A DNA stretch of 44,301 nucleotides from Pseudomonadota bacterium (GTDB lineage: Bacteria; Bdellovibrionota; UBA2428): contig JAGNHS010000023.1 in NCBI GenBank assembly GCA_018001635.1, forward strand, positions 1-44,301. Direction: 5' to 3'. This document shows, in pieces, positions 24,108-32,524 of this stretch. The notes below the pieces were generated by a model, which saw only the letters and a program-made list of their open reading frames with translations, searched no databases and had not been told where the DNA came from. The number at the start of each line of letters is the position of its first letter. The stretch's first letter is position 1. Both the position numbers and the translations under genes were made by a program.

Positions 24108-25013
24108 TTATAAAGCTCGAGGAGGTGGAAAGTGAGTTTCGAGTTCGGGGTGTTTTTGATTTTGCTCAAATATTAAATTGAGGCTTCTTTCCGTTTTTGA
24201 TGGAGCATTCGGAAAAAAATCTTCGGCTTTTAGAAGTTCAAGCTCAAAAGCGCTTCCTTGCATGTTTGAGAGGGGTGGAAATTCAGTTTTGGAGAAAAGA
24301 CTTTTGAGGCCCTCTTTGGATAGAATTGATTTTTTCTTAAAGGTCTTTTCGAAATAACTTTGCCATTCTTTTAAAGAGGATATTTGTTCTGGCAAAATAT
24401 AAGTCTTTCCAAAACAGTCACTTTTGTTAAAAGCGCTTAAAACATAAGCCACAATATCTCTGGAAAATGCAATCGAGAGCTTGTCGTTTATGCTTGAAAA
24501 TTTTTTAAGATGAAAAGGATTTTTTAAGGCAAAGTCTAATAAAGCTCTATCGCGAAATCCGTAAGTGGCTGGACTGAGAAAGACCGTGCTTTTATGGCTG
24601 AGAAGTTGAAAACTCATAACATCTTCTTTGGAGACAGACTTGGGCAAGAGCGTGATGAGATGTAATTCTGGATTTATTGCTAAAAACTTTTCAGCCAAGT
24701 TCAGAAGCTTTTGTATTGTTGAAGATGAGGGCGGCTTGTTTAAAGAAACTTCCATTTCTGGACAAAGAAAGACTGCAAAAATTTCATTGTCTTGAGATTT
24801 AAATTTTTCTTTTTGCAAATCGATTTCACTTTGAGAGTAAAAAGAAATTTTTAGATGATCAATCTTTTCGAGGTCTTCTGAAATTTGTTTTAAACTTGAA
24901 ACCTTACGGCCCAGGCGTAGCAATGCAGCGGCTAATTGATAGCCCAGTCCCCATCGAATTTGGGGTATTAAGTGAACTTCACTACTTTGAATTTCATTCT
25001 CAGTTTTAAACAC
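24108..25013 (-). CDS. Protein with faint SDR/epimerase-like features, unknown
   Basis: The 301-residue product begins at a GTG. The N-terminal part (PQIRWGLGYQLAAALLRLGR) has the spacing of a nucleotide-binding Rossmann turn without a clean GxxGxxG. TVFLSPATYGFRDRALLDFA (about 142-160) resembles the substrate region of extended short-chain dehydrogenases, where a tyrosine follows P-x. The catalytic YxxxK is not convincing. I therefore read it as a divergent or inactive NAD(P)-binding protein with low confidence. It precedes trmB on the same strand by 9 nt. Lysine and serine content is high, and the C terminus (HFPPPRAL) is proline-rich. Confidence 0.45.
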   Translation of the reverse strand: MFKTENEIQSSEVHLIPQIRWGLGYQLAAALLRLGRKVSSLKQISEDLEKIDHLKISFYSQSEIDLQKEKFKSQDNEIFAVFLCPEMEVSLNKPPSSSTIQKLLNLAEKFLAINPELHLITLLPKSVSKEDVMSFQLLSHKSTVFLSPATYGFRDRALLDFALKNPFHLKKFSSINDKLSIAFSRDIVAYVLSAFNKSDCFGKTYILPEQISSLKEWQSYFEKTFKKKSILSKEGLKSLFSKTEFPPLSNMQGSAFELELLKAEDFFPNAPSKTERSLNLIFEQNQKHPELETHFPPPRAL

Positions 25014-25110
25014 GCTGCGGAAACTAACAGTCTAAGAACTTGAAGTCAGCCAATATTTGAAGCGAATTGAGAGTTTGAAACTTTTAGATCCCTAGATTAA
25101 CTTCAAAAGC

Positions 25111-25749
25111 ATGTTTGAACTTTCAGGATCACAATTTGAAAAAGGTGTCTTAGACCTTCGATTAGAAAAATCACCTGCTAAAATTCTGGCTTGGTATCTT
25201 AAGTTAGGGCCTATTAAAGCCCGTCTTATCGCTTTTGCAGGCTTGGGTTTTGCTTTTATGTTGGGAATTAACAGAGCCCCTTCTAAGTTTTTTATGGAAA
25301 GTGGATGGGCGGCTTCTTCGCTCGAAGCCTCTCAAATGCAAGATAAGATCATGTGGTTTGTGGCCGCTGTTTCTATATTTTTTTATGCTTTAGTCTTTTT
25401 ATTTCGAATGGAGAAATTGGAAATTTCTTTTGATCGATCGGCGCAGGCGCTTGAATATTTCCATGTTCGTCCATTGTTTTTTCAGCAACCAAGACAAGGA
25501 AGAATTCCCTTTTCCTTGATTCAAAAACTTGAAGTTTTTGCTAGAGATCGCTCCCCCAATACCCCTTTTGGTTTTATTGAAATCACGACTAAAGATCTTC
25601 CAAAGCCCTATAATTCTTTGAGTTTTAAGGTTTTAACCCCTGAGCAGCTCAAGTTTTTCCCCTTAAATATTGGGCGAATTGTTGATAAAGAGCCCGAAGG
25701 TGATTGGGTCGACCCTCAAGATCAGCCTAAGCCCTCTGAGCTTTCTTGA
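25111..25749 (+). CDS. Two-TM membrane protein, unknown
   Basis: I do not recognise this 212-residue protein. Two transmembrane segments are visible: ARLIAFAGLGFAFMLGI (about 37-53) and IMWFVAAVSIFFYALVFLF (about 80-98). The part after the second helix (about 100-212) is soluble, beta-rich and ends in a Pro/Asp/Gln tail. The pattern LEISFDRSAQALEYFHVRP, then GRIPFSLIQKLEVFARD, resembles PH-like domains found in small bacterial membrane proteins, but this is only a guess. It lies 45 bp upstream of rpoZ, which has its own promoter. Confidence 0.6.
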   Translation: MFELSGSQFEKGVLDLRLEKSPAKILAWYLKLGPIKARLIAFAGLGFAFMLGINRAPSKFFMESGWAASSLEASQMQDKIMWFVAAVSIFFYALVFLFRMEKLEISFDRSAQALEYFHVRPLFFQQPRQGRIPFSLIQKLEVFARDRSPNTPFGFIEITTKDLPKPYNSLSFKVLTPEQLKFFPLNIGRIVDKEPEGDWVDPQDQPKPSELS

Positions 25750-25757
25750 GAAATTCC

Positions 25758-25785
25758 TTGCCAGACACCTCTAAATCCGTATAGT
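25758..25785 (+). promoter_or_regulatory. rpoZ promoter
   Basis: TTGCCA (25758-25763), a 16-bp spacer and TATAGT (25780-25785) precede the ATG at 25795 by 9 nt. There is no Shine-Dalgarno in the gap, so the message has almost no leader. Confidence 0.55.
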
Positions 25786-25794
25786 TAGTAGCCT

Positions 25795-26049
25795 ATGGCA
25801 CGAGTTACCGTTGAAGACTGTTTGAACCAAGTTCCTAATCGTTTTGCGCTAGTTCATTTGGCTGCAAAAAGAACCAAACAATTGATGAAAGGAGCTCGCT
25901 CTTTAGTTGATGCTCCCAATAACAAGCCTGCCGTTATTGCTCTTCGTGAAATTGCTGAGAGAAAAGTTCGTCTTCAACAAGGTTGGTCTATTATCGACGT
26001 AGATCGCCCAGCTTCTGAAGATCTTCCACCAGATCAAAGAGACGGCTAA
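25795..26049 (+). CDS. rpoZ: DNA-directed RNA polymerase omega subunit
   Basis: Omega wraps the beta' subunit C terminus and assists RNA polymerase assembly. The 84-residue product has the conserved start [20 protein letters not shown], then [14 protein letters not shown], and the helix [17 protein letters not shown]. Length is standard. In Proteobacteria rpoZ is often next to gmk and spoT/relA; neither is present here, so the gene stands in a different setting. A 60-bp gap follows before the next plus-strand gene. Confidence 0.95.
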   Translation: MARVTVEDCLNQVPNRFALVHLAAKRTKQLMKGARSLVDAPNNKPAVIALREIAERKVRLQQGWSIIDVDRPASEDLPPDQRDG

Positions 26050-26109
26050 TACAGTTTTTCTTAACGAAATCTTAACAATTTATTTCTGTAAAAGCGGTTA
26101 AACTTATAC

Positions 26110-27234
26110 TTGGTGAGGCAAGTTTTTAAGTTTTATCTTTTTATTGGATTTTGGCTCTTTGCATTTTCATCTTTTGCCTTGCCCAAAAAATCAACTAAAG
26201 GAACAAAACTAACGACTCCTCCTCCTAGGGCCGTTCTTGTGGCACCCTTCGAGTTTGATGCTCCTCTCATTCATGAGTTTGCTTGTTTGGGCGCGCTCAA
26301 CCAATTGGAAGCCGATTATCCCTATAAAAGTAGTTCAGAAAATTCGGAAAGTAGTTTTAGAGCGCCTGGTATTTCAGAAAGTCGTTTGCGAGTTGGATAT
26401 GAGCCTTCAAAAAGGGAAGATTTATTTTTAAAGGCCGATACTGACTCCGTAGGGAAAGCTGTTGAAATTGTTTATACGAAAAATTTTAAAGATAATAGTC
26501 GAGGATATTTGGTGATTAGTCCCAACGGAGCCGTTTTTCATAAACAATCAGAAATTCCTTTTCAAAGTCAGTTGGAAAAAGGGCAGAAAAAGTTTTCAAA
26601 CATTAAAGATAGATACAAAGCTAGATTGAGTAGTGCTTCGGACATCATTCCAGATATCTACATTCAACATCAAGTGACTCATTATTATGATTTGAATGGA
26701 AAACTCACACATGAAGACCAGGATTATGATTCTGGTGAAGGAACTTTTAGTTATAAAGATTTCAACATTAATGAATCCAGTGCGTCGGAATCTCATCTTT
26801 CCTCCGAAGCTTATCCCGTCGAAGAGATAAAAAAACTTCTCTATCCGTATATTGCCGATAAAGTGGCTAGTCTGGGTCAGGCCATTGAAGGGCAAAGACC
26901 TCCATTTTTTCAAAGAGCCTTAGATGCCATGTTGCTTTGTAAGGAAATCCCTGTGGATCCGGCCCATCAGTCTAGGGGATTGTTTTCTGTGGCAGAGCCA
27001 GATCAGCGAATACGAGAACGCGTCAACGGAAATTTAACAATATTAACTTTGAAGAGAAAAGATGCTCCTAAAGATGATGGAAAATCACTAGATCCTGATG
27101 AGGCCGGTGCCTATCAATACTTAGGTGGCATTGATCCTAAATATACAAAAAAACCAGCTGAATATTTTCCTGAAGAAAAATCTAAATACGTCAAAGGAAA
27201 ATCTCCTTCAGGCAAATCTAAAACTAAGCACTAA
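26110..27234 (+). CDS. Exported protein of unknown function
   Basis: A signal peptide (FKFYLFIGFWLFAFSSFALP) leads a 374-residue protein that I cannot assign. The mature part is polar, with many Ser/Asp/Lys residues, a likely beta-rich middle (IYIQHQVTHYYDLNGKLTHE) and a basic, low-complexity C terminus (about 340-374, rich in Lys and Ser/Pro). Two cysteines, in FACLGAL and LLCKEIP, may pair. The start is non-ATG: TTG at 26110 or GTG at 26113, since no ATG is available before the signal peptide. A TATACT overlaps this position. It ends 4 nt before the convergent pepA stop. Confidence 0.6.
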   Translation: MVRQVFKFYLFIGFWLFAFSSFALPKKSTKGTKLTTPPPRAVLVAPFEFDAPLIHEFACLGALNQLEADYPYKSSSENSESSFRAPGISESRLRVGYEPSKREDLFLKADTDSVGKAVEIVYTKNFKDNSRGYLVISPNGAVFHKQSEIPFQSQLEKGQKKFSNIKDRYKARLSSASDIIPDIYIQHQVTHYYDLNGKLTHEDQDYDSGEGTFSYKDFNINESSASESHLSSEAYPVEEIKKLLYPYIADKVASLGQAIEGQRPPFFQRALDAMLLCKEIPVDPAHQSRGLFSVAEPDQRIRERVNGNLTILTLKRKDAPKDDGKSLDPDEAGAYQYLGGIDPKYTKKPAEYFPEEKSKYVKGKSPSGKSKTKH

Positions 27235-27238
27235 TGCT

Positions 27239-28861
27239 TTATTTGCTCTTTACGTAATCAGAGTAATTCATCGCAAATTCAACCAAGCCACGCACGGGAA
27301 CTCCAGTCCCTACATGAGCAGGGCAATGGGGACCTTGACCTTTAGGAGTGTCAGCTGTGCTCGCCACGTCAAGGTGAATCCAGGGATAGGCATCTTCTAC
27401 GAAGAAGTTTAAAAAGATGCCGCCTTTACTGGCCCCTGCTTCTCGACCTGAACCAATGTTTCGATAATCCGCGATAGTGGATTTCATGTCTTCGGCGTAC
27501 TCTTCATAGAGAGGAAGTTCCCAGGTTTTTTCACCGGCTTTGTCTGAGGCTGTTTGGTAAGCTCGAGTGTAGGCGTGGTTATTTCCCATAATTCCTGAAG
27601 CAGGAGATCCAAGTGCAATTCCGACGGCGCCAGTCAGTGTTGCAATGTCGACCACACATGAAGGATTGTATTGTTTGGCAAAGCTAAGCGCGTCTCCCAA
27701 AACTAATCTTCCTTCGGCGTCTGTATTGATGACTTCAACAGTTTTTCCGTTATGAGCTTTGTAAATATCTCCAGGATTAATGGATGTATGGCTGATTCGA
27801 TTTTCTGCAGAAGCAATAAAACCCATGGCTCGAATGGGGGCTTTGAGTTTAGCAATGCAATACATGGCTCCGATAACCGAAGCCGCTCCGCTCATATCCA
27901 TTTTCATTTCTTCCATTCCAGGCGCTGGTTTGAGTGACGTGCCACCTGTGTCGAAGGTGATTCCTTTACCCACAAAAATAACGAGAGGTAAGTTCTTTTT
28001 GGATAAATTGTATTCCATCTGAACAAATCTAGGGGGATTCGAACTTCCTTGGCCTACGGCAAGAATTCCGTTCATGTTTTCACTTTTTAATTTCTTTTCA
28101 TCGAAAACAACAACGTTAAGTCCACAAGTCTTTGCAACTTTTTGAGCTTCTTGAGCCAAAAGACTTGGATAGAGATCGTTACTAGGAAGTGTTTGAAGAT
28201 CTCGGGTGATGCTAACACCGTGATTTAAAGTGAGGGCTCTTTCAATGGTGGCCATTCCTGTTTTAGCTTCTAAAATTTTAGAAACTAAAGAGTATTGAAG
28301 GATTTTATCGTCGTCTTTCTCTTTGCTTTTATAGTTATCAAAAGTATAGGACCCTAAAAGAATACCCAAGGCTAATTTTTCACAATGCTCTTCGGCGCTC
28401 ATGAGTCCTGAAAGAGGTGCGCGACCAGCAAAATCCTTGGGTGAATCGGGTGATTTTATGGAAGTGGGCGCGTGATTTAAACTGTCGATGAAGACGTCTA
28501 TATTTTGAAGTTTGTATTTCCGGCAGAGTTCTGAAATGCTACCGCCTAATTTTAAGGCGTTTTGGGGGGTGAAGTGTTTTTTCTCACCCAAGCCCACAAC
28601 AAGAATATTATCGTAGGGGAGTTCTTTGCTTTTGCCTTGGCACAATAAGGGAATGTGCGACAGAAATTTGGCGTCGAATTGAGTCTCCGAAATTTTATCA
28701 AGAATTGAGTTAAGTTCAGGAAGAGCCCGAACTTTATCGCAAAAGGCTAATTTCTTTTCCTTCTTGAAGACACCAATAACAAGAGATTGGGTAGTCTGCT
28801 TAGCGCAGGTGGAAAAATTTTTAAGAGATTTAAATTCAATATCGACTTTTAACTTGTTCAT
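27239..28861 (-). CDS. pepA: Leucyl (cytosol) aminopeptidase, M17 family
   Basis: M17 aminopeptidases are two-metal hexamers that remove N-terminal residues, mainly Leu, from peptides. The catalytic domain shows the metal/active-site segments VGKGITFDTGGTSLKP, MKMDMSGAASV, and the signature NTDAEGRLVLGDAL with its Asp, Glu and Arg, followed by VVDIATLTGA. The N-terminal macro-like domain (about 1-190) is divergent. I start the gene at the ATG at 28861 (540 residues, MNKLKVDIEF), because the frame upstream overlaps the divergent gene and does not look coding. A TATAAG box lies 7 nt upstream. It converges on the upstream plus-strand gene with a 4-nt gap. Confidence 0.94.
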   Translation of the reverse strand: MNKLKVDIEFKSLKNFSTCAKQTTQSLVIGVFKKEKKLAFCDKVRALPELNSILDKISETQFDAKFLSHIPLLCQGKSKELPYDNILVVGLGEKKHFTPQNALKLGGSISELCRKYKLQNIDVFIDSLNHAPTSIKSPDSPKDFAGRAPLSGLMSAEEHCEKLALGILLGSYTFDNYKSKEKDDDKILQYSLVSKILEAKTGMATIERALTLNHGVSITRDLQTLPSNDLYPSLLAQEAQKVAKTCGLNVVVFDEKKLKSENMNGILAVGQGSSNPPRFVQMEYNLSKKNLPLVIFVGKGITFDTGGTSLKPAPGMEEMKMDMSGAASVIGAMYCIAKLKAPIRAMGFIASAENRISHTSINPGDIYKAHNGKTVEVINTDAEGRLVLGDALSFAKQYNPSCVVDIATLTGAVGIALGSPASGIMGNNHAYTRAYQTASDKAGEKTWELPLYEEYAEDMKSTIADYRNIGSGREAGASKGGIFLNFFVEDAYPWIHLDVASTADTPKGQGPHCPAHVGTGVPVRGLVEFAMNYSDYVKSK

Positions 28862-28868
28862 CCTTACC

Positions 28869-28896
28869 CTTATAATTTGTTGAGGGGGCAAATCAA
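28869..28896 (-). promoter_or_regulatory. Divergent promoter region with a shared TTATAA core
   Basis: For pepA on the minus strand: TTGATT (28891-28896), 16 bp, TATAAG (28869-28874), then 7 nt to the ATG. On the plus strand the overlapping TATAAT (28871-28876) can serve the gene at 28902, which has a GAGGGGG Shine-Dalgarno. The two -10 boxes occupy the same palindromic core, so only one polymerase could open it at a time. Confidence 0.45.
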
Positions 28897-28901
28897 GAGT
28901 C

Positions 28902-29540
28902 ATGAGTGAGATCTTGACGCGTATGGGGTCGGCGGTACCCCACCAACAGTCGCTTTGGTTAATGAAGCTTTCGCAGGTGACCACTCGAGTTTCGAGAAAT
29001 TTTGCTTGGCCAATACTGGTTATATATTTTATGAGTCCCGAAACCGAACCCTTTACAAAAATGGCGACCCTTTGGAAGGTCCTTTATTTTGGGGGATCAT
29101 TCTTATTGCTTATTTTAGGCCTGATTATACGCTTAATGTCACAGGGCTATTTTAAGAACGACGTTTTTGTTTTGGACGGACCTTATCGTTATGTTCGAAA
29201 CCCCGTGGAAATGAGCAGCCTTATATGCTTTCTCTCAGGTTTTTTATTTCTCAGGGTGCCTTGGTGGTATGCCTTGATGGGATTATTTGTGGCTTTTCTT
29301 TGGCTCTCTGTAAATGCCACCAATTATGAAAGAGCTTTATATTTGAGAATGGGTTCTAGTTTTTTACATTATAAGAAGAGGGTTAGGCGTTGGATTCCTT
29401 CTTGGTTGCCTGAAGTCAATAAGTCAGATGCTCGTTATAGTTTTAATAGAGCTTTAAAAGAAGAGAGATTGAGTGTTCTTTGGCTTTTAGGCTTTTTATT
29501 AGTGGCAGCGCTTAGATTCCAATTCTTAAAACTCTTTTAA
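28902..29540 (+). CDS. Membrane methyltransferase of the ICMT/PEMT type
   Basis: The 212-residue protein has four to five hydrophobic helices (for example VLYFGGSFLLLILGLIIRLM and WWYALMGLFVAFLWLSV). It carries the SAM-binding signature of isoprenylcysteine carboxyl-methyltransferase-like / phospholipid methyltransferase proteins: GPYRYVRNPVEMS (about 92-104), then the late pattern YERALYLRMGSSFLHYKKRV followed by RRWIP. Bacterial members methylate lipids or unknown small substrates; there is no prenylated protein target to infer here. Several in-frame ATGs are possible; the first, at 28902, has a purine-rich Shine-Dalgarno. It converges on the DUF4105 gene with 12 nt between stops. Confidence 0.72.
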   Translation: MSEILTRMGSAVPHQQSLWLMKLSQVTTRVSRNFAWPILVIYFMSPETEPFTKMATLWKVLYFGGSFLLLILGLIIRLMSQGYFKNDVFVLDGPYRYVRNPVEMSSLICFLSGFLFLRVPWWYALMGLFVAFLWLSVNATNYERALYLRMGSSFLHYKKRVRRWIPSWLPEVNKSDARYSFNRALKEERLSVLWLLGFLLVAALRFQFLKLF

Positions 29541-29552
29541 GTGTTGTTTTTT

Positions 29553-31400
29553 CTAAAAGAATATTTCTAAGCCTGAAAAATAAAGTGTTTGAGTTTTATT
29601 GTGACTAGCTTGGGTTCTTTCAATTCCAAAAATTAAAGATTTATCTTGCTTAAGATAAATTCTATTTTCAAATGAAAAGGAAGCTAAAAAATATTTTGAT
29701 TTAGCAAAAATTTTGTTTTGAAAAAATAAATTGAAGTTTTTTCGATTAACTTTGATGCCACTGTTGAGACCCATGAGAACACTTCCTTGAGGTCCATTTT
29801 TGTAGGCAGCGTAAGCTCTGAAGCTAGGCATTGAAAATATTCTTAAGCCCATTTTAAAGTCATGACTGAGTCCTGCGCCGGCCTCTCCTTTAAAATTCCA
29901 GAGATCATTAAAGCAAAGTTCACAGAGCTGTCTTATTTGGAAATTAAAATTCCAAGCGATATTTTTAAAATTTCTATCAAAATTTGGGAGCGAATAAACA
30001 TCGGCCAGTGTGAATTCAGTGCCTACAAATTTTTTACTTTGAAGATTGTAGGGCACTTTTGCTCCTAAAAAATTCATCGACCCTACATCTTCAAATGAAG
30101 CCTCAATTTGTTTGATATCGTGGGCTCCCATAAAGCTTTCAAATTGCATGAGGGCCTGTTGATTAAGTGAAGCGCCTTTGATCATTAAGTAACTCGTAGG
30201 GTGTCCTTGGAGAGGTGGGGCGGGTTCAGGAATTTCAAGAGGACTTAGGCTTTTTGAGATCATTCGGCTTCTGCTTTCAAGGAGTTCTCTCTCAAAATTT
30301 AGATACTTTTGTGGAGGATTTCCTTTGTATTGATAGCTTTGAAATTTCATTTGATCTAAAGCGATGTCGCTAATTTGAGGATTTTGTATTTCGTTCGGAG
30401 AGATTTGTTGTTGGATTAAAGAGTCATATTGATCTCTTTCCATTGGAGTTAGATGATCAAGGGAATGGCTTATTTTTCTTTTAATGGAAGTTCTAAACTT
30501 GGGCTCTTTTGGATCTATAAAATTTTCCTTTTTGAGAACTCTTAATGTATTCACTGGAAGCACGATTCCCAGAATTTTTTGGCTCAATTGACTTTGGGGT
30601 CGAACGGCCTCGAGTAATGTTAAGAGCCTATAGGAGCAATTCTCGTCGACAAAATAATATCGAAATTGCGCATTGAAGAGGAGTTCCCATAAATACTTAA
30701 CTAGAAAATTTGTTTCTTCTGAGGATAAATTTAAATTGTATTCCCATAAGTCGCGACTTTCCGAATTGTTATATAGGGCCACATTCATGTAGTGAGCTTT
30801 GATATCGTAATATCCTGGATATGAACCACTTAATCCTTTAATGGCATACATAAGACCTGAATCTTGAGATTCTGCTTGGGCTAAAAATCCGACACTATAA
30901 GACAAGAGGTCGGCTCCCTCTCGACTTTCCTGTATTCTACCTAATCTCAAAAAAGTGTGTCCCAGTATGGATGCTGGATTATTCATATAGGCTCCCGCAA
31001 AGATTAGGGACACTTTTTGGGCAGATACTGTCTTTTCCCATTCATCAAAGTCTGGGCAATCAACATGTGGAAAGGTGATGGATAGAATCTCTTCAAGGCG
31101 TTTTTTTCTTGCGGGAAAGGCGCAACCTGCACTGAGCTTTTGGAGTCCAAAGTTTTTTTGTTCAGGATGATTGTAAGCCTTTAGAGCTGCTTGAAGTTCT
31201 GCCTCTGGATTTTTATAACCTAAGGGAGAGAAAAAAAAGAGTTCATTTTTTATATCACTACGGATGTATCTGCCTTTAATTTTATATTGATAAAGGCTTA
31301 ACCAACGTAAGTCCTGGGCAGCCGCTTTGAGATCATAGGAAAATGAATGAAAACTTCTACAAAAAAATAAAACTACTATTAAGCGGCGTCTAGAGAACAC
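29553..31400 (-). CDS. DUF4105 (Lnb-type) envelope protein with C-terminal barrel-like domain
   Basis: A signal peptide (residues 1-21) is followed by an N-terminal helical region and the DUF4105 core: VSLIFAGAYMNNPASILGHT, with His148 in GHTFLRLG, and YYFVDENCSYRLLTLLEAVR, with Cys255. This His/Cys pair fits a permuted NlpC/P60-type thiol active site. A related DUF4105 protein in Bacteroides (Lnb) has been reported as a lipoprotein N-acyltransferase; whether that applies here is inference. Residues about 390-615 are beta-rich with alternating aromatics and end in SGLEIFF, like an outer-membrane barrel. The GTG start overlaps the 3' end of the DUF3015 gene by 22 nt, so they are translationally coupled. 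Confidence 0.78.
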   Translation of the reverse strand: MFSRRRLIVVLFFCRSFHSFSYDLKAAAQDLRWLSLYQYKIKGRYIRSDIKNELFFFSPLGYKNPEAELQAALKAYNHPEQKNFGLQKLSAGCAFPARKKRLEEILSITFPHVDCPDFDEWEKTVSAQKVSLIFAGAYMNNPASILGHTFLRLGRIQESREGADLLSYSVGFLAQAESQDSGLMYAIKGLSGSYPGYYDIKAHYMNVALYNNSESRDLWEYNLNLSSEETNFLVKYLWELLFNAQFRYYFVDENCSYRLLTLLEAVRPQSQLSQKILGIVLPVNTLRVLKKENFIDPKEPKFRTSIKRKISHSLDHLTPMERDQYDSLIQQQISPNEIQNPQISDIALDQMKFQSYQYKGNPPQKYLNFERELLESRSRMISKSLSPLEIPEPAPPLQGHPTSYLMIKGASLNQQALMQFESFMGAHDIKQIEASFEDVGSMNFLGAKVPYNLQSKKFVGTEFTLADVYSLPNFDRNFKNIAWNFNFQIRQLCELCFNDLWNFKGEAGAGLSHDFKMGLRIFSMPSFRAYAAYKNGPQGSVLMGLNSGIKVNRKNFNLFFQNKIFAKSKYFLASFSFENRIYLKQDKSLIFGIERTQASHNKTQTLYFSGLEIFF

Positions 31401-31873
31401 TTACGCATTAATATAGGGTGACTTAAGATCTTTTTGTAAACCTCTAAAAGTAATTTTTCGGGTTGAATGCTTCCGCGGGGGACAATTTGAGAGAAGTTTG
31501 TTTTTAAAACATCGTTGAAAGTGTTTTGGGCCGATGCCTGACATCCAATAGTTTGAGCGAAGGCCGAAAGATATTCACCCTCACCTTGCGCAATTTGAGA
31601 TTTGAGTTCCATATAGTTCATGGTGGCAAAATGAAGGCTTTGTTTTTCTGTTTTAACAACTTTGTGTTGAGTGCAGTTAGAGGTTCCGAATGTAATACCA
31701 AGCGTTGAAATGGGGAAAAGGATTCCGTTTGTAATGGCTCGAAGTGCAGAGGAGACCATTGAATTTTCTTTGAGAATATACCAACCGGGGCCACATCCAG
31801 AGCTGTTATCGTTGGCAAATGATGAAAGGCTTAAACAAAAAAAAGTGACGATTAAAACTTTGAAATTTTTCAT
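31379..31873 (-). CDS. DUF3015-family exported protein
   Basis: The 164-residue product has a signal peptide (MKNFKVLIVTFFCLSLSSFA) and then the DUF3015 pattern: SSGCGPGWYILKENSM, SSALRAITNGILFPISTLGI, and TFGTSNC. The paired cysteines suggest disulfides in the periplasm. The function of the family is unknown. I start at the ATG at 31873 (GGGGA ten bases upstream); a TTG five codons earlier is unlikely. The gene leads a two-gene unit with the DUF4105 gene, an arrangement I recall from other Gram-negative genomes, which hints that both act in the same envelope process. Confidence 0.8.
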   Translation of the reverse strand: MKNFKVLIVTFFCLSLSSFANDNSSGCGPGWYILKENSMVSSALRAITNGILFPISTLGITFGTSNCTQHKVVKTEKQSLHFATMNYMELKSQIAQGEGEYLSAFAQTIGCQASAQNTFNDVLKTNFSQIVPRGSIQPEKLLLEVYKKILSHPILMRKCSLDAA

Positions 31874-31898
31874 TATAGAAGTCCCCAATCTTGATTAT

Positions 31899-31927
31899 AT
31901 TATAAGAGCGACTTTTTAAGTTGCCAA
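31899..31927 (-). promoter_or_regulatory. Promoter of the DUF3015-DUF4105 unit
   Basis: On the minus strand TTGGCA (31922-31927), a 17-bp spacer and a perfect TATAAT (31899-31904) stand 25 nt before the ATG at 31873. This is one of the best sigma-70-like promoters in the window, and the leader is long enough to hold a ribosome-binding site. Confidence 0.6.
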
Positions 31928-31932
31928 GTCAA

Positions 31933-32478
31933 TCAAAAGGCGGTGCCTACGCTTGCGTCAACTAGAAACCAAAAGCTGGGGCTTTGATAATATCTCAGCG
32001 ACATTCTCAGGGGAACCGCACCAAAAGGAAGGGTGATTCCTCCTCCTATAAAAAATCCTGCATAATTCCCACGATCGGTCTCGCAACCTTGTTGAACGCA
32101 GGAGCCGTCGGTTTTGTAATCTAATTTGATTTGGTAAAGAGAAACGTGAGCTCCTAAATCCAAAAAAGTTGGTATTTTAGCAACGCGGCTAGAGTGTCTT
32201 AAGTTCACTTCACTTGTATAAGCCTTATCGTTTTTACGAGAGTGGTATAAAAAACCTGCCATAAGCTTGTTGTCGGGACTTAATGCAAAAAGACCAGCGC
32301 GGACACCGTAAACATAAAGAACTCCCTGGAGTCCTAATAGATCGTTATGAACATTGATACCGGCTAAGGCTTCGGGTTCAAGAATAGGGCCCGACGCACT
32401 TCCACCGCTTTCTTGAGAAAGGGCAAATCGTGAGCAACACAGGGCGCTAAGAAAAATGCAAACGTAAATTATTCGCAC
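31933..32478 (-). CDS. Small outer-membrane beta-barrel-like protein
   Basis: The 181-residue product has a signal peptide (IIYVCIFLSALCCSRFALSQ, ending near residue 22). The mature part alternates hydrophobic/aromatic and polar residues in strand-like blocks (GVLYVYGVRAGLFAL, NKLMAGFLYHSRK, GNYAGFFIGGGITLPFG, MSLRYYQS) and ends in VDASVGTAF. A terminal Phe is the usual signal for BAM-assembled barrels. Eight strands would fit the size. Cysteines in GSCVQQGCETD probably close an extracellular loop. The family is not recognised. The start is GTG, with an AT-rich -10-like region right before it, divergent from the next gene. Confidence 0.6.
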   Translation of the reverse strand: MRIIYVCIFLSALCCSRFALSQESGGSASGPILEPEALAGINVHNDLLGLQGVLYVYGVRAGLFALSPDNKLMAGFLYHSRKNDKAYTSEVNLRHSSRVAKIPTFLDLGAHVSLYQIKLDYKTDGSCVQQGCETDRGNYAGFFIGGGITLPFGAVPLRMSLRYYQSPSFWFLVDASVGTAF

Positions 32479-32512
32479 AATAAATAATGTATCACCGCCT
32501 TAACAATTTCGA

Positions 32513-32518
32513 TATAAG
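32513..32518 (+). promoter_or_regulatory. -10 element for the hydrolase-pyrE unit
   Basis: TATAAG at 32513-32518 is 6 nt before the ATG at 32525, with no Shine-Dalgarno between. In the same 46-bp divergent gap a TACATT lies 7 nt before the minus-strand GTG at 32478. Both directions therefore look leaderless. No strong -35 box is seen for either. Confidence 0.4.
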
Positions 32519-32524
32519 CTTTTT

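Noticed and set aside
27125..27412. ORF bridging the 3' ends of the exported-protein gene and pepA
   Set aside because: It overlaps two well-supported genes in other frames and has no recognisable features.
28862..28984. Longer N terminus for PepA
   Set aside because: It would extend 41 odd residues (CESFINQSDCWWG...) into the divergent gene; the ATG at 28861 gives the expected start and has a promoter in front.
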